DNA of 13,980 bases from Bacteroidota bacterium (GCA_023409675.1 JAEYRC010000278.1:1-13980), one strand, 5' to 3'; counted from the first letter of the stretch, positions 7,841-13,980 are shown. Made by a program: numbers and translations. The notes: generated from the letters alone by a model not told the origin.

Positions 7841-8515
7841 ATGAAGTATTCTACCAGTAAAGAAAATTACCTGAAAGCCATATACCATCTGCAGGCTGGT
7901 TCCGGGTTGGTTACCACCAATGAACTTGCTGCAGAACTGCAAACCCGTGCGGCATCTGTAACAGATATGCTCAAAAAATTACGCAACCAGGATTTGCTGA
8001 TCTATGAACGCTATAAAGGTTTCAGGTTAAACGATAAAGGCGAAAAGGTAGCTATTCAGATCATCCGTAAGCATCGGCTTTGGGAATATTTTTTGGTAGA
8101 AAAGCTGCATTTCGGGTGGGAAGAGGTTCATGAGGTAGCCGAAGAGCTGGAACATATCAGCAGTCCCGAACTGGTAGACCGACTCGATGAATACCTGGGT
8201 TTTCCACAGAGTGATCCGCATGGCGACCCCATCCCCGACCGGAATGGAGTATTTGTAATCCGCAATGATATCGCGCTGAGTACGATGGGTGCCGGCAGCA
8301 AGACCCTGGTTCGGAATATTACCGACCAGACACCTGGAATGCTGGAACTGCTCACCCACCGCAATATTTCGCTCGGTTCCAGAATTGATGTTATCCGATG
8401 TTTTGAATTCGACCGCTCCCAGGAAGTCAGCATTAACGGGATGATTCCTATCACCCTGAGTGAACAGGTCGCCCGCCACATTTTTGTACAACCGATTTCT
8501 GCAGAGCAATCCTGA
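7841..8515 (+). CDS. DtxR/MntR family metal-dependent transcriptional repressor
   Basis: A 224-residue DNA-binding regulator of metal homeostasis. Residues 1-65 are the winged helix (NELAAELQTRAASVTDMLKKL, then the wing YERYKGFRLNDKG). Residues 70-132 are the dimerisation and metal-binding domain, and about 150-220 an SH3/FeoA-like C-terminal domain. Metal ligands by alignment: His78, Glu82, His97, Glu101, Glu104 and His105. Glu101 sits where DtxR has Cys102 and MntR has Glu, which favours a manganese-type sensor. However, the N-terminal Asp8/Glu11 of B. subtilis MntR correspond to Asn9/Lys12, so one metal site differs. The target is unknown: no Mn or Fe transporter is adjacent. The start ATG at 7841 gives the normal family N-terminus (SKENYLKAIYHL). 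Confidence 0.88.
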   Translation: MKYSTSKENYLKAIYHLQAGSGLVTTNELAAELQTRAASVTDMLKKLRNQDLLIYERYKGFRLNDKGEKVAIQIIRKHRLWEYFLVEKLHFGWEEVHEVAEELEHISSPELVDRLDEYLGFPQSDPHGDPIPDRNGVFVIRNDIALSTMGAGSKTLVRNITDQTPGMLELLTHRNISLGSRIDVIRCFEFDRSQEVSINGMIPITLSEQVARHIFVQPISAEQS

Positions 8516-8549
8516 TTAATGGGAGGAAGCGATATACCTTTTTAAAAAC

Positions 8550-9146
8550 CTATTTTCTGGCCACCAGATGTTTTAGTCTGCTGAAGGTTTCAGGTTCAAT
8601 ATTGAGGTAAGAGGCAAGAATTTTTTGAGGTACCCGCTGCAACATATGCGGGTTGGTTTTAATAAAATCCAGAAAGCGTTCCCGGGTATTGTATTTCAAC
8701 TGCCGGTACGATCGGTCATCTTTTTTGATGAACATATAGGAGATAATGATTCGACCCAGGGCCTCACCAAACGGCAGTTTCTGCAGCGCCTCCTGAACGT
8801 TGCGGTAATGCATGCTTACCAGTATTGTGGGCTCGATGGTTTCAATAACCACTTCCGATGGAATACGCTGGTGAAAGGAAATTTCCGACTGAATAAGATG
8901 TCCTTCTGTAGCAAGCTGAATCGTAACTTCCCGGTTTCTGACCGGTATATATTTTCTAACCAGTCCCTGAACCACCATGTTCAGGTAATCATCAACTACA
9001 CCCGCAGGCGCTATCACTTCTTTCTTACCAAATGACCGGATTTCAAAATAGGGTGAAAGAAGCTTGAAATCGGCCTCACTCAGACCGGAAAATTTCTGAA
9101 GTGAGGAATAAACCAGTGTGAAATATTGTTCATCTGCTACAGCCAT
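8550..9146 (-). CDS. Crp/Fnr family transcriptional regulator (second of tandem pair)
   Basis: A 198-residue protein with an N-terminal cyclic-nucleotide-binding-like beta barrel (about 18-125), a dimer helix (about 126-150) and a C-terminal helix-turn-helix (171-193, VPQKILASYLNIEPETFSRLKHL). The phosphate-binding cassette of Crp (GE...RxS) is not visible; the equivalent stretch is EGHLIQSEISFHQRIPSE, so cAMP binding is unlikely. There are no Fnr-type N-terminal Cys residues. Bacteroidota carry many such regulators with unknown ligands. The gene lies 9 bases downstream of a paralogue on the same strand, indicating an operon born by tandem duplication. It converges with the DtxR-type gene 34 bases away. 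Confidence 0.88.
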   Translation of the reverse strand: MAVADEQYFTLVYSSLQKFSGLSEADFKLLSPYFEIRSFGKKEVIAPAGVVDDYLNMVVQGLVRKYIPVRNREVTIQLATEGHLIQSEISFHQRIPSEVVIETIEPTILVSMHYRNVQEALQKLPFGEALGRIIISYMFIKKDDRSYRQLKYNTRERFLDFIKTNPHMLQRVPQKILASYLNIEPETFSRLKHLVARK

Positions 9147-9155
9147 AATAACGAT

Positions 9156-9737
9156 TCAGGTTGAAGGGTTACGTAAAGTGTGCTTTAACCGGCTGAATGT
9201 TTCAGGTTGAATATGCAAATAAGAGGCTAAGAATTTTTGCGGAACCCGGTTGAAGAGGTCGGCATTTTCCGACAGGAATCGGGCAAAACGCTCCCGCGTT
9301 GAATACCGTATCCGGTCGAGTTCCCAGGTTTCCTTTTCCAGCATCAGGTTGGTGATAATGATTCGTCCAAGCTGCTGAAAGCGGGCGCTGATAGTATACA
9401 GCTTTTCAATATCGTGGCGGGAGAAGGAAAGAAAAGTGCAGGGTTCAAGTGTTTCGACACAGTATTCAGAAGGTTTACCCGTCAGGAATGACACAGAGGA
9501 ACTGATAAATTCTCCTTCCCGGGCAATCTGGGTAATGATTTCTGAACTGCCTTTATTAAAAAACTTCCGAACCAGGCCTTTGACGATGAGGTTTAGGTAT
9601 TGTTCCGTTTCACCCGTATTGATAAGAAATACTTTCCTGTCATAATTACGTATACGGGCAATAGCAGCAATTTGGTTCACCTCATCATCATCCATGACCA
9701 TTATCCCGTTAAGATAATTTTTAAGTACCTCAACCAT
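9156..9737 (-). CDS. Crp/Fnr family transcriptional regulator (first of tandem pair)
   Basis: A 193-residue paralogue of the next gene. It has a cNMP-binding-like domain (about 10-120), a dimer helix and a C-terminal helix-turn-helix (164-186, VPQKFLASYLHIQPETFSRLKHT). The recognition segment ETFSRLKH is identical to that of its neighbour, whereas the sensory domains have diverged, for example EGEFISSSVSFLTGKPSE against EGHLIQSEISFHQRIPSE. As in the neighbour, the Arg-Ser of the cAMP cassette is missing. Start at the ATG at 9737. It is divergent from the isocitrate dehydrogenase gene across 120 bases, so a regulatory effect on that gene is conceivable but not shown. Confidence 0.88.
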   Translation of the reverse strand: MVEVLKNYLNGIMVMDDDEVNQIAAIARIRNYDRKVFLINTGETEQYLNLIVKGLVRKFFNKGSSEIITQIAREGEFISSSVSFLTGKPSEYCVETLEPCTFLSFSRHDIEKLYTISARFQQLGRIIITNLMLEKETWELDRIRYSTRERFARFLSENADLFNRVPQKFLASYLHIQPETFSRLKHTLRNPST

Positions 9738-9806
9738 ATGAACGAATATAAAATATTATCCTTTACCGGCATGCCTTAAAAGCATCTTTCTGCATCGTAT
9801 ATAAAA

Positions 9807-9837
9807 TTTATCAGAGAAAAATTATGCCTTATTTTTG
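9807..9837 (+). promoter_or_regulatory. Bacteroidota-type promoter for isocitrate dehydrogenase
   Basis: TTTA (9807-9810, one mismatch to TTTG) is followed after exactly 19 bases by a perfect -7 box TATTTTTG (9830-9837). Boxes and spacing fit the Bacteroidota housekeeping consensus. The predicted transcript would start roughly 10-15 bases before the ATG at 9858. Confidence 0.6.
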
Positions 9838-9857
9838 CGACTCTGAAAAAATCAACC

Positions 9858-11087
9858 ATGAGTAAAAAAATTATCGTTAAGAATCCCGTTGTAGAACTTG
9901 ACGGCGATGAAATGACACGGATCATCTGGTCGTTCATTAAAGAAAAACTGATCCTTCCTTATTTGGAGCTGGACATTAAATATTATGATCTTGGAATTGA
10001 ACACCGCGACAAAACCAATGATCAGGTTACAGTTGATGCGGCCAATGCGATCCGCGAATATGGTGTTGGTATCAAATGCGCGACCATTACGCCTGATGAA
10101 GCGCGGGTAAAGGAATTCAACCTTAAACAAATGTGGAAGAGCCCCAATGGCACCATCCGCAATATCCTCGATGGCACCGTTTTTCGTGAACCTATCGTTA
10201 TCAAAAACATCCCGCGTCTGGTAACCAACTGGACTGCCCCGATCATTGTTGGCCGTCATGCCTTTGGTGATCAGTACCGCGCGACCGATATGGTGGTAAA
10301 AGGAAAAGGAAAACTAACCATGACCTTCACCCCTGAAGATGGTGGAGAACCGCAGTCGTTTGAAGTATATAATTTTAAGGGTGATGGTGTGGCACTGTCG
10401 ATGTACAATACCGATGAAAGCATTATCGGGTTTGCCCGCAGTTGCTTTAATATGGCTCTGGCGAAAAAATGGCCGCTGTATCTTTCAACCAAAAATACCA
10501 TTCTGAAGAAATACGATGGCCGCTTTAAAGACATCTTTGAAGATATCTATCAGACAGAATTCAAAGATAAGTTTGATGCTGCCGGCATTGTTTACGAGCA
10601 CCGCCTGATCGATGATATGGTGGCCAGCGCGTTGAAATGGAACGGAAATTTTGTATGGGCCTGTAAAAATTACGATGGCGACGTGCAAAGTGATACGGTG
10701 GCCCAGGGCTTTGGTTCATTGGGACTGATGACCTCAGTGCTGGTTACGCCTGATGGAAAAACCCTGGAGGCTGAAGCCGCGCATGGAACCGTTACCCGGC
10801 ATTATCGCGATCACCAGGCCGGTAAACCAACATCTACCAATCCAATTGCATCTATTTTTGCCTGGACAAGAGGTTTAGCTTTTCGGGGTAAATTAGATGA
10901 TAATCAGGAACTTATAGATTTCTGCCAAACACTTGAGGAAGTGTGTATCGAAACCGTTGAATCCGGTAAAATGACCAAAGACCTGGCGGTATGTATCCAT
11001 GGCAATAATACCACCAAAGATGATTACCTGAATACGCAGGAATTCCTGGATGCGGTAGACGAGAATCTTAAAGCAAAGATGAAATAG
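9858..11087 (+). CDS. icd: NADP-dependent isocitrate dehydrogenase, homodimeric eukaryote-like type
   Basis: A 409-residue cytosolic TCA-cycle enzyme (EC 1.1.1.42) that converts isocitrate and NADP+ to 2-oxoglutarate, CO2 and NADPH. It aligns with human IDH1 with an offset of one residue over the N-terminal half: Lys73-type [10 protein letters not shown], Ser95/Asn97 in SPNGTIRN, Arg101, Arg110 and Arg133 (isocitrate binding; Arg133 equals IDH1 Arg132), and Tyr140 (catalytic). Metal-binding Asp residues lie in LIDDMVA and NYDGDVQSD, and the NADP-binding [11 protein letters not shown] loop is intact. Length is normal for the class. It is monocistronic, with its own promoter and a strong terminator 29 bases after the stop. 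Being this type rather than the E. coli Icd type is common in Bacteroidota. Confidence 0.97.
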   Translation: MSKKIIVKNPVVELDGDEMTRIIWSFIKEKLILPYLELDIKYYDLGIEHRDKTNDQVTVDAANAIREYGVGIKCATITPDEARVKEFNLKQMWKSPNGTIRNILDGTVFREPIVIKNIPRLVTNWTAPIIVGRHAFGDQYRATDMVVKGKGKLTMTFTPEDGGEPQSFEVYNFKGDGVALSMYNTDESIIGFARSCFNMALAKKWPLYLSTKNTILKKYDGRFKDIFEDIYQTEFKDKFDAAGIVYEHRLIDDMVASALKWNGNFVWACKNYDGDVQSDTVAQGFGSLGLMTSVLVTPDGKTLEAEAAHGTVTRHYRDHQAGKPTSTNPIASIFAWTRGLAFRGKLDDNQELIDFCQTLEEVCIETVESGKMTKDLAVCIHGNNTTKDDYLNTQEFLDAVDENLKAKMK

Positions 11088-11116
11088 TGCTGTTCGGCAA
11101 ATGAAATGTAATAAAT

Positions 11117-11150
11117 AAAAGAGAGCGATCCTACCCGATCGCTCTCTTTT
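11117..11150 (+). terminator. intrinsic terminator after isocitrate dehydrogenase
   Basis: A perfect 10-bp stem GAGAGCGATC / GATCGCTCTC with loop CTACCC is extended to 14 bp by flanking A4 and T4. It works for the upstream + strand gene. Confidence 0.92.
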
Positions 11151-11197
11151 ATTTAAGCAACGCGTGTATCTGCCTCATTATGAAGGCCTTAAATTAT

Positions 11198-11225
11198 AAA
11201 AGGCCATTCTTTCGAATGACCTTTT
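11198..11225 (-). terminator. intrinsic terminator of the small lipoprotein gene
   Basis: A 12-bp stem (AAAAGGCCATTC / GAATGACCTTTT, one C/A mismatch) with a 4-base loop TTTC. Read on the minus strand it ends in TTTTATAATTT, 24 bases after the stop of the 59-residue lipoprotein gene. With the hairpin at 11117-11150 it separates two converging transcripts. Confidence 0.75.
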
Positions 11226-11248
11226 ACGATTGCTTGCCATAGAAAATC

Positions 11249-11428
11249 TTACTGGGCAACAGTAGAATCAGGAGTTGCTACAACTGTAGAATCAAGAGGA
11301 GCTACAGTGGTAGTATCCATAGGTGCTACTGGAGCAGGGATAGTATCTTGTGGTAATTCATCAGTTCCAGAATTGTCATTGCAGGCTACGAAAGCACCGA
11401 TAGCCAGGATCAACAAAAGTTTTTTCAT
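11249..11428 (-). CDS. small Thr/Asp/Pro-rich lipoprotein
   Basis: A 59-residue lipoprotein. The signal MKKLLLILAIGAFVAC gives acylated Cys16 with a good lipobox (FVAC). The mature part is only 44 residues (including the Cys), acidic, with no Lys or Arg, and has an imperfect repeat of the form P-x-D-(S/T)-T-x-V: PMDTTTVA, PLDSTVVA, PDSTVAQ. It looks like an unstructured tether or surface peptide and has no enzymatic motif. It is supported as a gene by the coding-quality signal peptide, by a dedicated terminator, and by an upstream promoter element matching the one before the divergent sigma factor gene. The function is unknown; membership of the sigma factor's regulon is inferred from the shared element. 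Confidence 0.8.
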   Translation of the reverse strand: MKKLLLILAIGAFVACNDNSGTDELPQDTIPAPVAPMDTTTVAPLDSTVVATPDSTVAQ

Positions 11429-11466
11429 GTACTTGTTTTTTGTGTTGGTTAGTGAATGATTTGGTG

Positions 11467-11497
11467 TTTATACCAGAAGCGGGGAAAAGTAACCCGC
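11467..11497 (-). promoter_or_regulatory. putative ECF-type promoter of the small lipoprotein gene
   Basis: On the minus strand the sequence reads GCGGGTTACT (11497-11488), 15 bases, then TATAAA (11472-11467), continuing as CACC. It is the outward-facing twin of the element at 11541-11571. A transcript would begin near 11460, giving a leader of about 30 bases before the ATG at 11428. Confidence 0.6.
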
Positions 11498-11540
11498 TGT
11501 ATTCAGATTTATTTTAAATTTTTTTTTAGCCATCCCGGCT

Positions 11541-11571
11541 GCGGGTTACTATTGCTTAATTTCGGTATTAA
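11541..11571 (+). promoter_or_regulatory. putative autoregulated ECF-type promoter of the sigma/anti-sigma operon
   Basis: GCGGGTTACT (11541-11550), 15 bases, then TATTAA (11566-11571). Ten of ten bases of the first block match the divergent copy, the spacing is identical, and around the second block both copies share GGTATnAAnAC. The -10-like block ends 3 bases before the ATG at 11575, so the message would be nearly leaderless. Alternatively the two 10-mers are operator half-sites or the arms of a 43-base-loop hairpin. Confidence 0.6.
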
Positions 11572-11574
11572 TAC

Positions 11575-12147
11575 ATGGAAAAGGTGAACATCGATTTAAC
11601 GGAGGAGGCTTTATTGAAGGGACTTGCCGCCAGCGACGGGAAAGCCATAGAGATCATATATGAACGAAATTTCAAGATGATCCGTTCTATGGTATTGAAT
11701 AATAACGGTTCAGACGATGATGCAAGGGATATTTTTCAGGAATCGATGATCGTTCTATACGAAAAGAGTAAAACTCCTGAATTTGAACTGAACTGCCTGA
11801 TCCGGACCTATCTCTACTCTGTTGCCCGCCGGCTTTGGCTGAAGCGTTTACAACAAAAACAACGCTACGCTGAAATCCAGGATATTGAGGATACGGTTCC
11901 GGTAAATGAGGATGTTTCAGTTCATGAAAAGAAGAATCAGGATTTTGAACAGATGGAATCGGCAATGGCCGGACTCGGAGAGCCCTGCCGAAGCTTACTG
12001 GAAGCCTTTTATATTCAACGCCGGTCTATGCATGATATAGCCGACAGTTTCGGGTATACCAATGCCGATAATGCCAAGAATCAGAAATACAAATGTCTGG
12101 TCCGATTAAAAAAATTGTTTTTTTCAGGTAATCTTAACCGCGAGTAA
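11575..12147 (+). CDS. ECF (extracytoplasmic function) sigma-70 family factor
   Basis: A 190-residue alternative sigma factor. Region 2 spans about 25-95: IYERNFKMIRSMVLNN, then DDARDIFQESMIVLYEK (the core-binding DA.DIFQE motif), then IRTYLYSVARRLWLKRL. An acidic linker (98-128) leads to region 4 at about 135-183 (CRSLLEAFYIQRRSMHDIADSFGY, ending KCLVRLKKLF), which binds the -35 element. Regions 1 and 3 are absent, as in all ECF factors. The helix-turn-helix has an unusual insert (TNADNAKNQKY) in place of the more common S.GTVKSRL pattern; similar NADNAKNQ-type motifs occur in a subset of Bacteroidota ECFs, to my recollection. The ATG at 11575 is used, although GTG at 11584 and TTG at 11614 (after GGAGGAGG) are in frame. 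The next gene, one base downstream, encodes its likely anti-sigma factor. Confidence 0.9.
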   Translation: MEKVNIDLTEEALLKGLAASDGKAIEIIYERNFKMIRSMVLNNNGSDDDARDIFQESMIVLYEKSKTPEFELNCLIRTYLYSVARRLWLKRLQQKQRYAEIQDIEDTVPVNEDVSVHEKKNQDFEQMESAMAGLGEPCRSLLEAFYIQRRSMHDIADSFGYTNADNAKNQKYKCLVRLKKLFFSGNLNRE

Positions 12148-12148
12148 C

Positions 12149-13243
12149 ATGGAGAATTCTAAACGACTGGAAGATGTGGAACGCTACCTGCTGGGTGAAA
12201 TGCCCCGGGAGGAAAGAACGGCTTTTGAACGTTTACGCCAAAGCGATCCCGCTCTTGATCAATTGATCGTTGAACAGTCAATTCTGTTGAAAAATCTCGA
12301 TGATTACCGCGACCGTAAAAATTTCACTGCCCGGCTGTCGGCCACGCACCAGATGCTCAAAGACGGGCACAAGATCCAGGATGACCATAAACCTTCACCG
12401 GTCATTACCCTCTGGAGAAAATACAAGCGCGTTATGGCAGTTGCCGCCTCTATCGCGGGCCTTACAACCTTCCTTGTAGCAGGTATGGTTTCTTATTATT
12501 CCAGGAAAGAAAATACGCAGACGGTTCTCGAACTGAACCGCAAATTTGAAAATACCCGTCGTACCGTAGACGCGCTGAAACAACGGGTGGAACAGGAAAA
12601 CATCGCCAAAGCGCCGGATAATACCCCGATCAAATCGGGAGGTACCGGCTTTCTGATCGATGGCAAAGGTTACCTTATTACCAATGCCCATGTGGTACAG
12701 GGAGCAACAACCATCGTTGTTCAGAATAATAAAGGTCAGGATTTTCGGGCTGAACTCGTTCACAAGAACCCCATGGCCGATATTGCCGTTTTACGGATCA
12801 TTGATAATGATTTCAAACCCCTTTCCAGCCTGCCCTATGGAATCAAACGTGCCGGCGCCGAACTGGGCGAACAATTGTTCACCTTGGGCTACCCGCGCGA
12901 AGAGATCGTCTACAATGAGGGATATATGAGTGCCAAAACCGGTTTTAAAGGGGATACCATCAGCTTCCAGATTGGGGTGACCGCAAATCCCGGTAACTCC
13001 GGTGGACCGGTTTTCAATAAACATGGCGAAATCATCGGCATCATCAATACCCGCCAGGAAAAAGCCGAAGGCGTTGTATTTGCCATCTCCTCCCAAAATA
13101 TCTTTCATTCCCTGCAACAGATTGAGTCGGATTCAATCGCCCGGAAACTCCGGCTGCCGACCTCTTCAAATCTGCGCGGCATGGAAAGAACACAGCAGAT
13201 CCGCAAAATCGAAGAGTGTGTATTTATGATCAAGAGCTATTAA
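12149..13243 (+). CDS. membrane-anchored anti-sigma/trypsin-like serine protease fusion
   Basis: A 364-residue protein that appears to fuse regulator and protease. Residues 1-60 (VERYLLGEMPREERTAFERL, then DPALDQLIVEQ) resemble the N-terminal helical segment of Bacteroidota anti-sigma factors; there is no zinc HxxxCxxC motif. A basic stretch (LWRKYKR, 88-94) precedes one membrane helix (about 95-117), predicting a cytoplasmic N-terminus. A short coiled coil (about 124-150) leads to a chymotrypsin-fold domain (about 163-325) with His181 (TNAHVV), Asp211 (MADIAVL) and Ser284 (GNSGGPV), a full catalytic triad. There is no PDZ domain, unlike HtrA/DegS. A 40-residue tail containing one Cys (Cys357) ends the protein. 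One base separates it from the sigma gene, so translational coupling is expected. The protease fold and triad are clear; the anti-sigma role is inferred from position and the N-terminal pattern. Confidence 0.88.
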   Translation: MENSKRLEDVERYLLGEMPREERTAFERLRQSDPALDQLIVEQSILLKNLDDYRDRKNFTARLSATHQMLKDGHKIQDDHKPSPVITLWRKYKRVMAVAASIAGLTTFLVAGMVSYYSRKENTQTVLELNRKFENTRRTVDALKQRVEQENIAKAPDNTPIKSGGTGFLIDGKGYLITNAHVVQGATTIVVQNNKGQDFRAELVHKNPMADIAVLRIIDNDFKPLSSLPYGIKRAGAELGEQLFTLGYPREEIVYNEGYMSAKTGFKGDTISFQIGVTANPGNSGGPVFNKHGEIIGIINTRQEKAEGVVFAISSQNIFHSLQQIESDSIARKLRLPTSSNLRGMERTQQIRKIEECVFMIKSY

Positions 13244-13265
13244 GTCGTTTTAGGAAAATATTCCG

Positions 13266-13280
13266 GTAAACAATGTTTAC
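13266..13280. repeat. short perfect inverted repeat
   Basis: GTAAAC-AAT-GTTTAC, 23 bases after the stop of the protease fusion. It has no T-run on either strand. It could be a weak transcript-end hairpin or a protein-binding site; nothing decides between these. Confidence 0.35.
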
Positions 13281-13330
13281 AGATATTGTTGTTCCGGATA
13301 AGGAATTAAGATATCATCACCGGATCATTG

Positions 13331-13354
13331 TATTCCTGCTAAACCAGCAGAATA
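13331..13354. repeat. imperfect hairpin between converging genes
   Basis: TATT-c-CTGCT-aaacc-AGCAG-AATA: a 9-bp stem with one bulged base and a 5-base loop, between the protease fusion and the convergent folB gene. It lacks a T-run, so it is not a canonical intrinsic terminator, but it may stabilise a 3' end. The rest of 13244-13378 holds no gene that I can see. Confidence 0.35.
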
Positions 13355-13378
13355 CTCAATTCCAAAAACTCCGGCACC

Positions 13379-13735
13379 CTACTCAAACACTTTATGCATG
13401 GTCACCCCCACCTTTCCATCAAGATATTGGATAGGTGCCTGCAGTTTATATAAGCTGATCTTTACTTCTTTTACAAAAGGGAATTTGTGCCGTACTTTAC
13501 GGATGATGCTGTCGCAGACCTTCTCCAGTAAAGGCGTTCTTATCATCATCCGTTGCCGAACGATATCAAAGAGCGTTTCATAGCCGATGGTTTGCGCCAG
13601 GGAATCGAAGCGGGTATCGCCTTCTTCATAACTTACCCACAGATTTACCTCATATTCATTTCCGGTAAGCTGTTCCAGTTCGTAAACACCGTGATAGGCA
13701 TAGAGCCGGATGTCTTTTAATTCGATGGTTAGCAC
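13379..13735 (-). CDS. folB: dihydroneopterin aldolase
   Basis: A 118-residue folate-biosynthesis enzyme (EC 4.1.2.25) that cleaves 7,8-dihydroneopterin to 6-hydroxymethyl-dihydropterin and glycolaldehyde; it works as an octamer in characterised members. Visible landmarks: HGVYELEQLTGN (15-26) with Glu21 at the position of S. aureus Glu22, the Tyr52 region (IGYETLF), LLEKVCDSI with pterin-binding Glu71, and Lys97 in SLYKLQAPI as the catalytic lysine. The start is GTG at 13735. The only codons between it and the upstream in-frame stop TAG are AAA ATT TAT GAT, so no ATG is available. It is 74 bases downstream of trxB on the same strand. Length is normal. Confidence 0.92.
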   Translation of the reverse strand: MLTIELKDIRLYAYHGVYELEQLTGNEYEVNLWVSYEEGDTRFDSLAQTIGYETLFDIVRQRMMIRTPLLEKVCDSIIRKVRHKFPFVKEVKISLYKLQAPIQYLDGKVGVTMHKVFE

Positions 13736-13785
13736 ATCATAAATTTTCTACATGAACAATTGTATTCTAACCGCTGTGACAATAG

Positions 13786-13800
13786 ATCCGCCCTGCGGAT
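13786..13800. repeat. short perfect hairpin between trxB and folB
   Basis: ATCCGC-CCT-GCGGAT, a 6-bp GC-rich stem with a 3-base loop, 9 bases past the trxB stop. The T4 tract lies only on the + strand side, so it is not an obvious terminator for the minus-strand trxB message. A role in attenuating read-through into folB is possible but unproven. Confidence 0.35.
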
Positions 13801-13809
13801 TTTGCCCGA

Positions 13810-13980
<171 letters not shown>

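Noticed and set aside
8027..8509. A 160-codon minus-strand open frame
   Set aside because: It is a shadow of the DtxR/MntR-type gene, which shows clear conserved motifs on the + strand.
9852..10259. A 135-codon minus-strand open frame
   Set aside because: It is antisense to the conserved N-terminal half of isocitrate dehydrogenase and has no domain signature.
11488..11550. The 10-bp inverted repeat read as a stem-loop or insertion-element terminal repeat
   Set aside because: The 43-base loop and the TATWAA block at a fixed 15 bases beyond each arm fit paired promoters better; there is no transposase or target duplication.
13244..13378. Possible small gene after the protease fusion
   Set aside because: No frame shows a start with a signal peptide or conserved-looking product; only short hairpins are visible.

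Overview
The window looks like chromosomal DNA of a member of the phylum Bacteroidota, most likely the order Chitinophagales (the order is an inference). The evidence is the set of gene families (DUF4197, M28 peptidase with PA domain, short GT35 phosphorylase, Crp/Fnr-like regulators without a cAMP pocket, homodimeric NADP isocitrate dehydrogenase) and at least three intergenic copies of the Bacteroidota -7 promoter box TAnnTTTG, all reading TATTTTTG. Gene density is high, no gap exceeds about 210 bases, and no insertion sequence, CRISPR array, tRNA or rRNA was seen.

Layout, left to right. The 3' two thirds of an Uup-like ABC-F ATPase gene (+). A secreted M28 metallopeptidase (+) ending in a strong terminator. 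A minus-strand pair, hotdog thioesterase then DUF4197 exported protein. A lipoprotein FKBP prolyl isomerase (+), convergent with a GT35 alpha-glucan phosphorylase (-). An unrecognised 312-residue lipoprotein (-). A 206-base gap holding a candidate structured RNA, followed by an MntR/DtxR-type metalloregulator (+). Two tandem Crp/Fnr paralogues (-). NADP isocitrate dehydrogenase (+) with a long terminator. A 59-residue lipoprotein (-), too short for most ORF callers. An ECF sigma factor and, one base later, a membrane-anchored anti-sigma/trypsin-like protease fusion (+). Dihydroneopterin aldolase (-), and the 3' end of thioredoxin reductase (-).

The part most worth attention is 11249-13243. 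The sigma factor is followed by one polypeptide that appears to join a cytoplasmic anti-sigma-like domain, a single membrane helix, a short coiled coil and a periplasmic trypsin-fold protease with an intact His/Asp/Ser triad. The gap between the sigma gene and the divergent small lipoprotein gene contains two outward-facing copies of one bipartite element, GCGGGTTACT-N15-TATWAA, with identical spacing. The simplest reading is that the sigma factor drives both its own operon and the lipoprotein, giving a compact envelope-sensing circuit in which sensor, anti-sigma and protease are fused.

Other notable points: the phosphorylase has Thr where the cofactor-binding Lys of GT35 enzymes should be, and the two Crp/Fnr paralogues carry almost identical DNA-recognition helices. 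The remaining genes are ordinary housekeeping or envelope functions.
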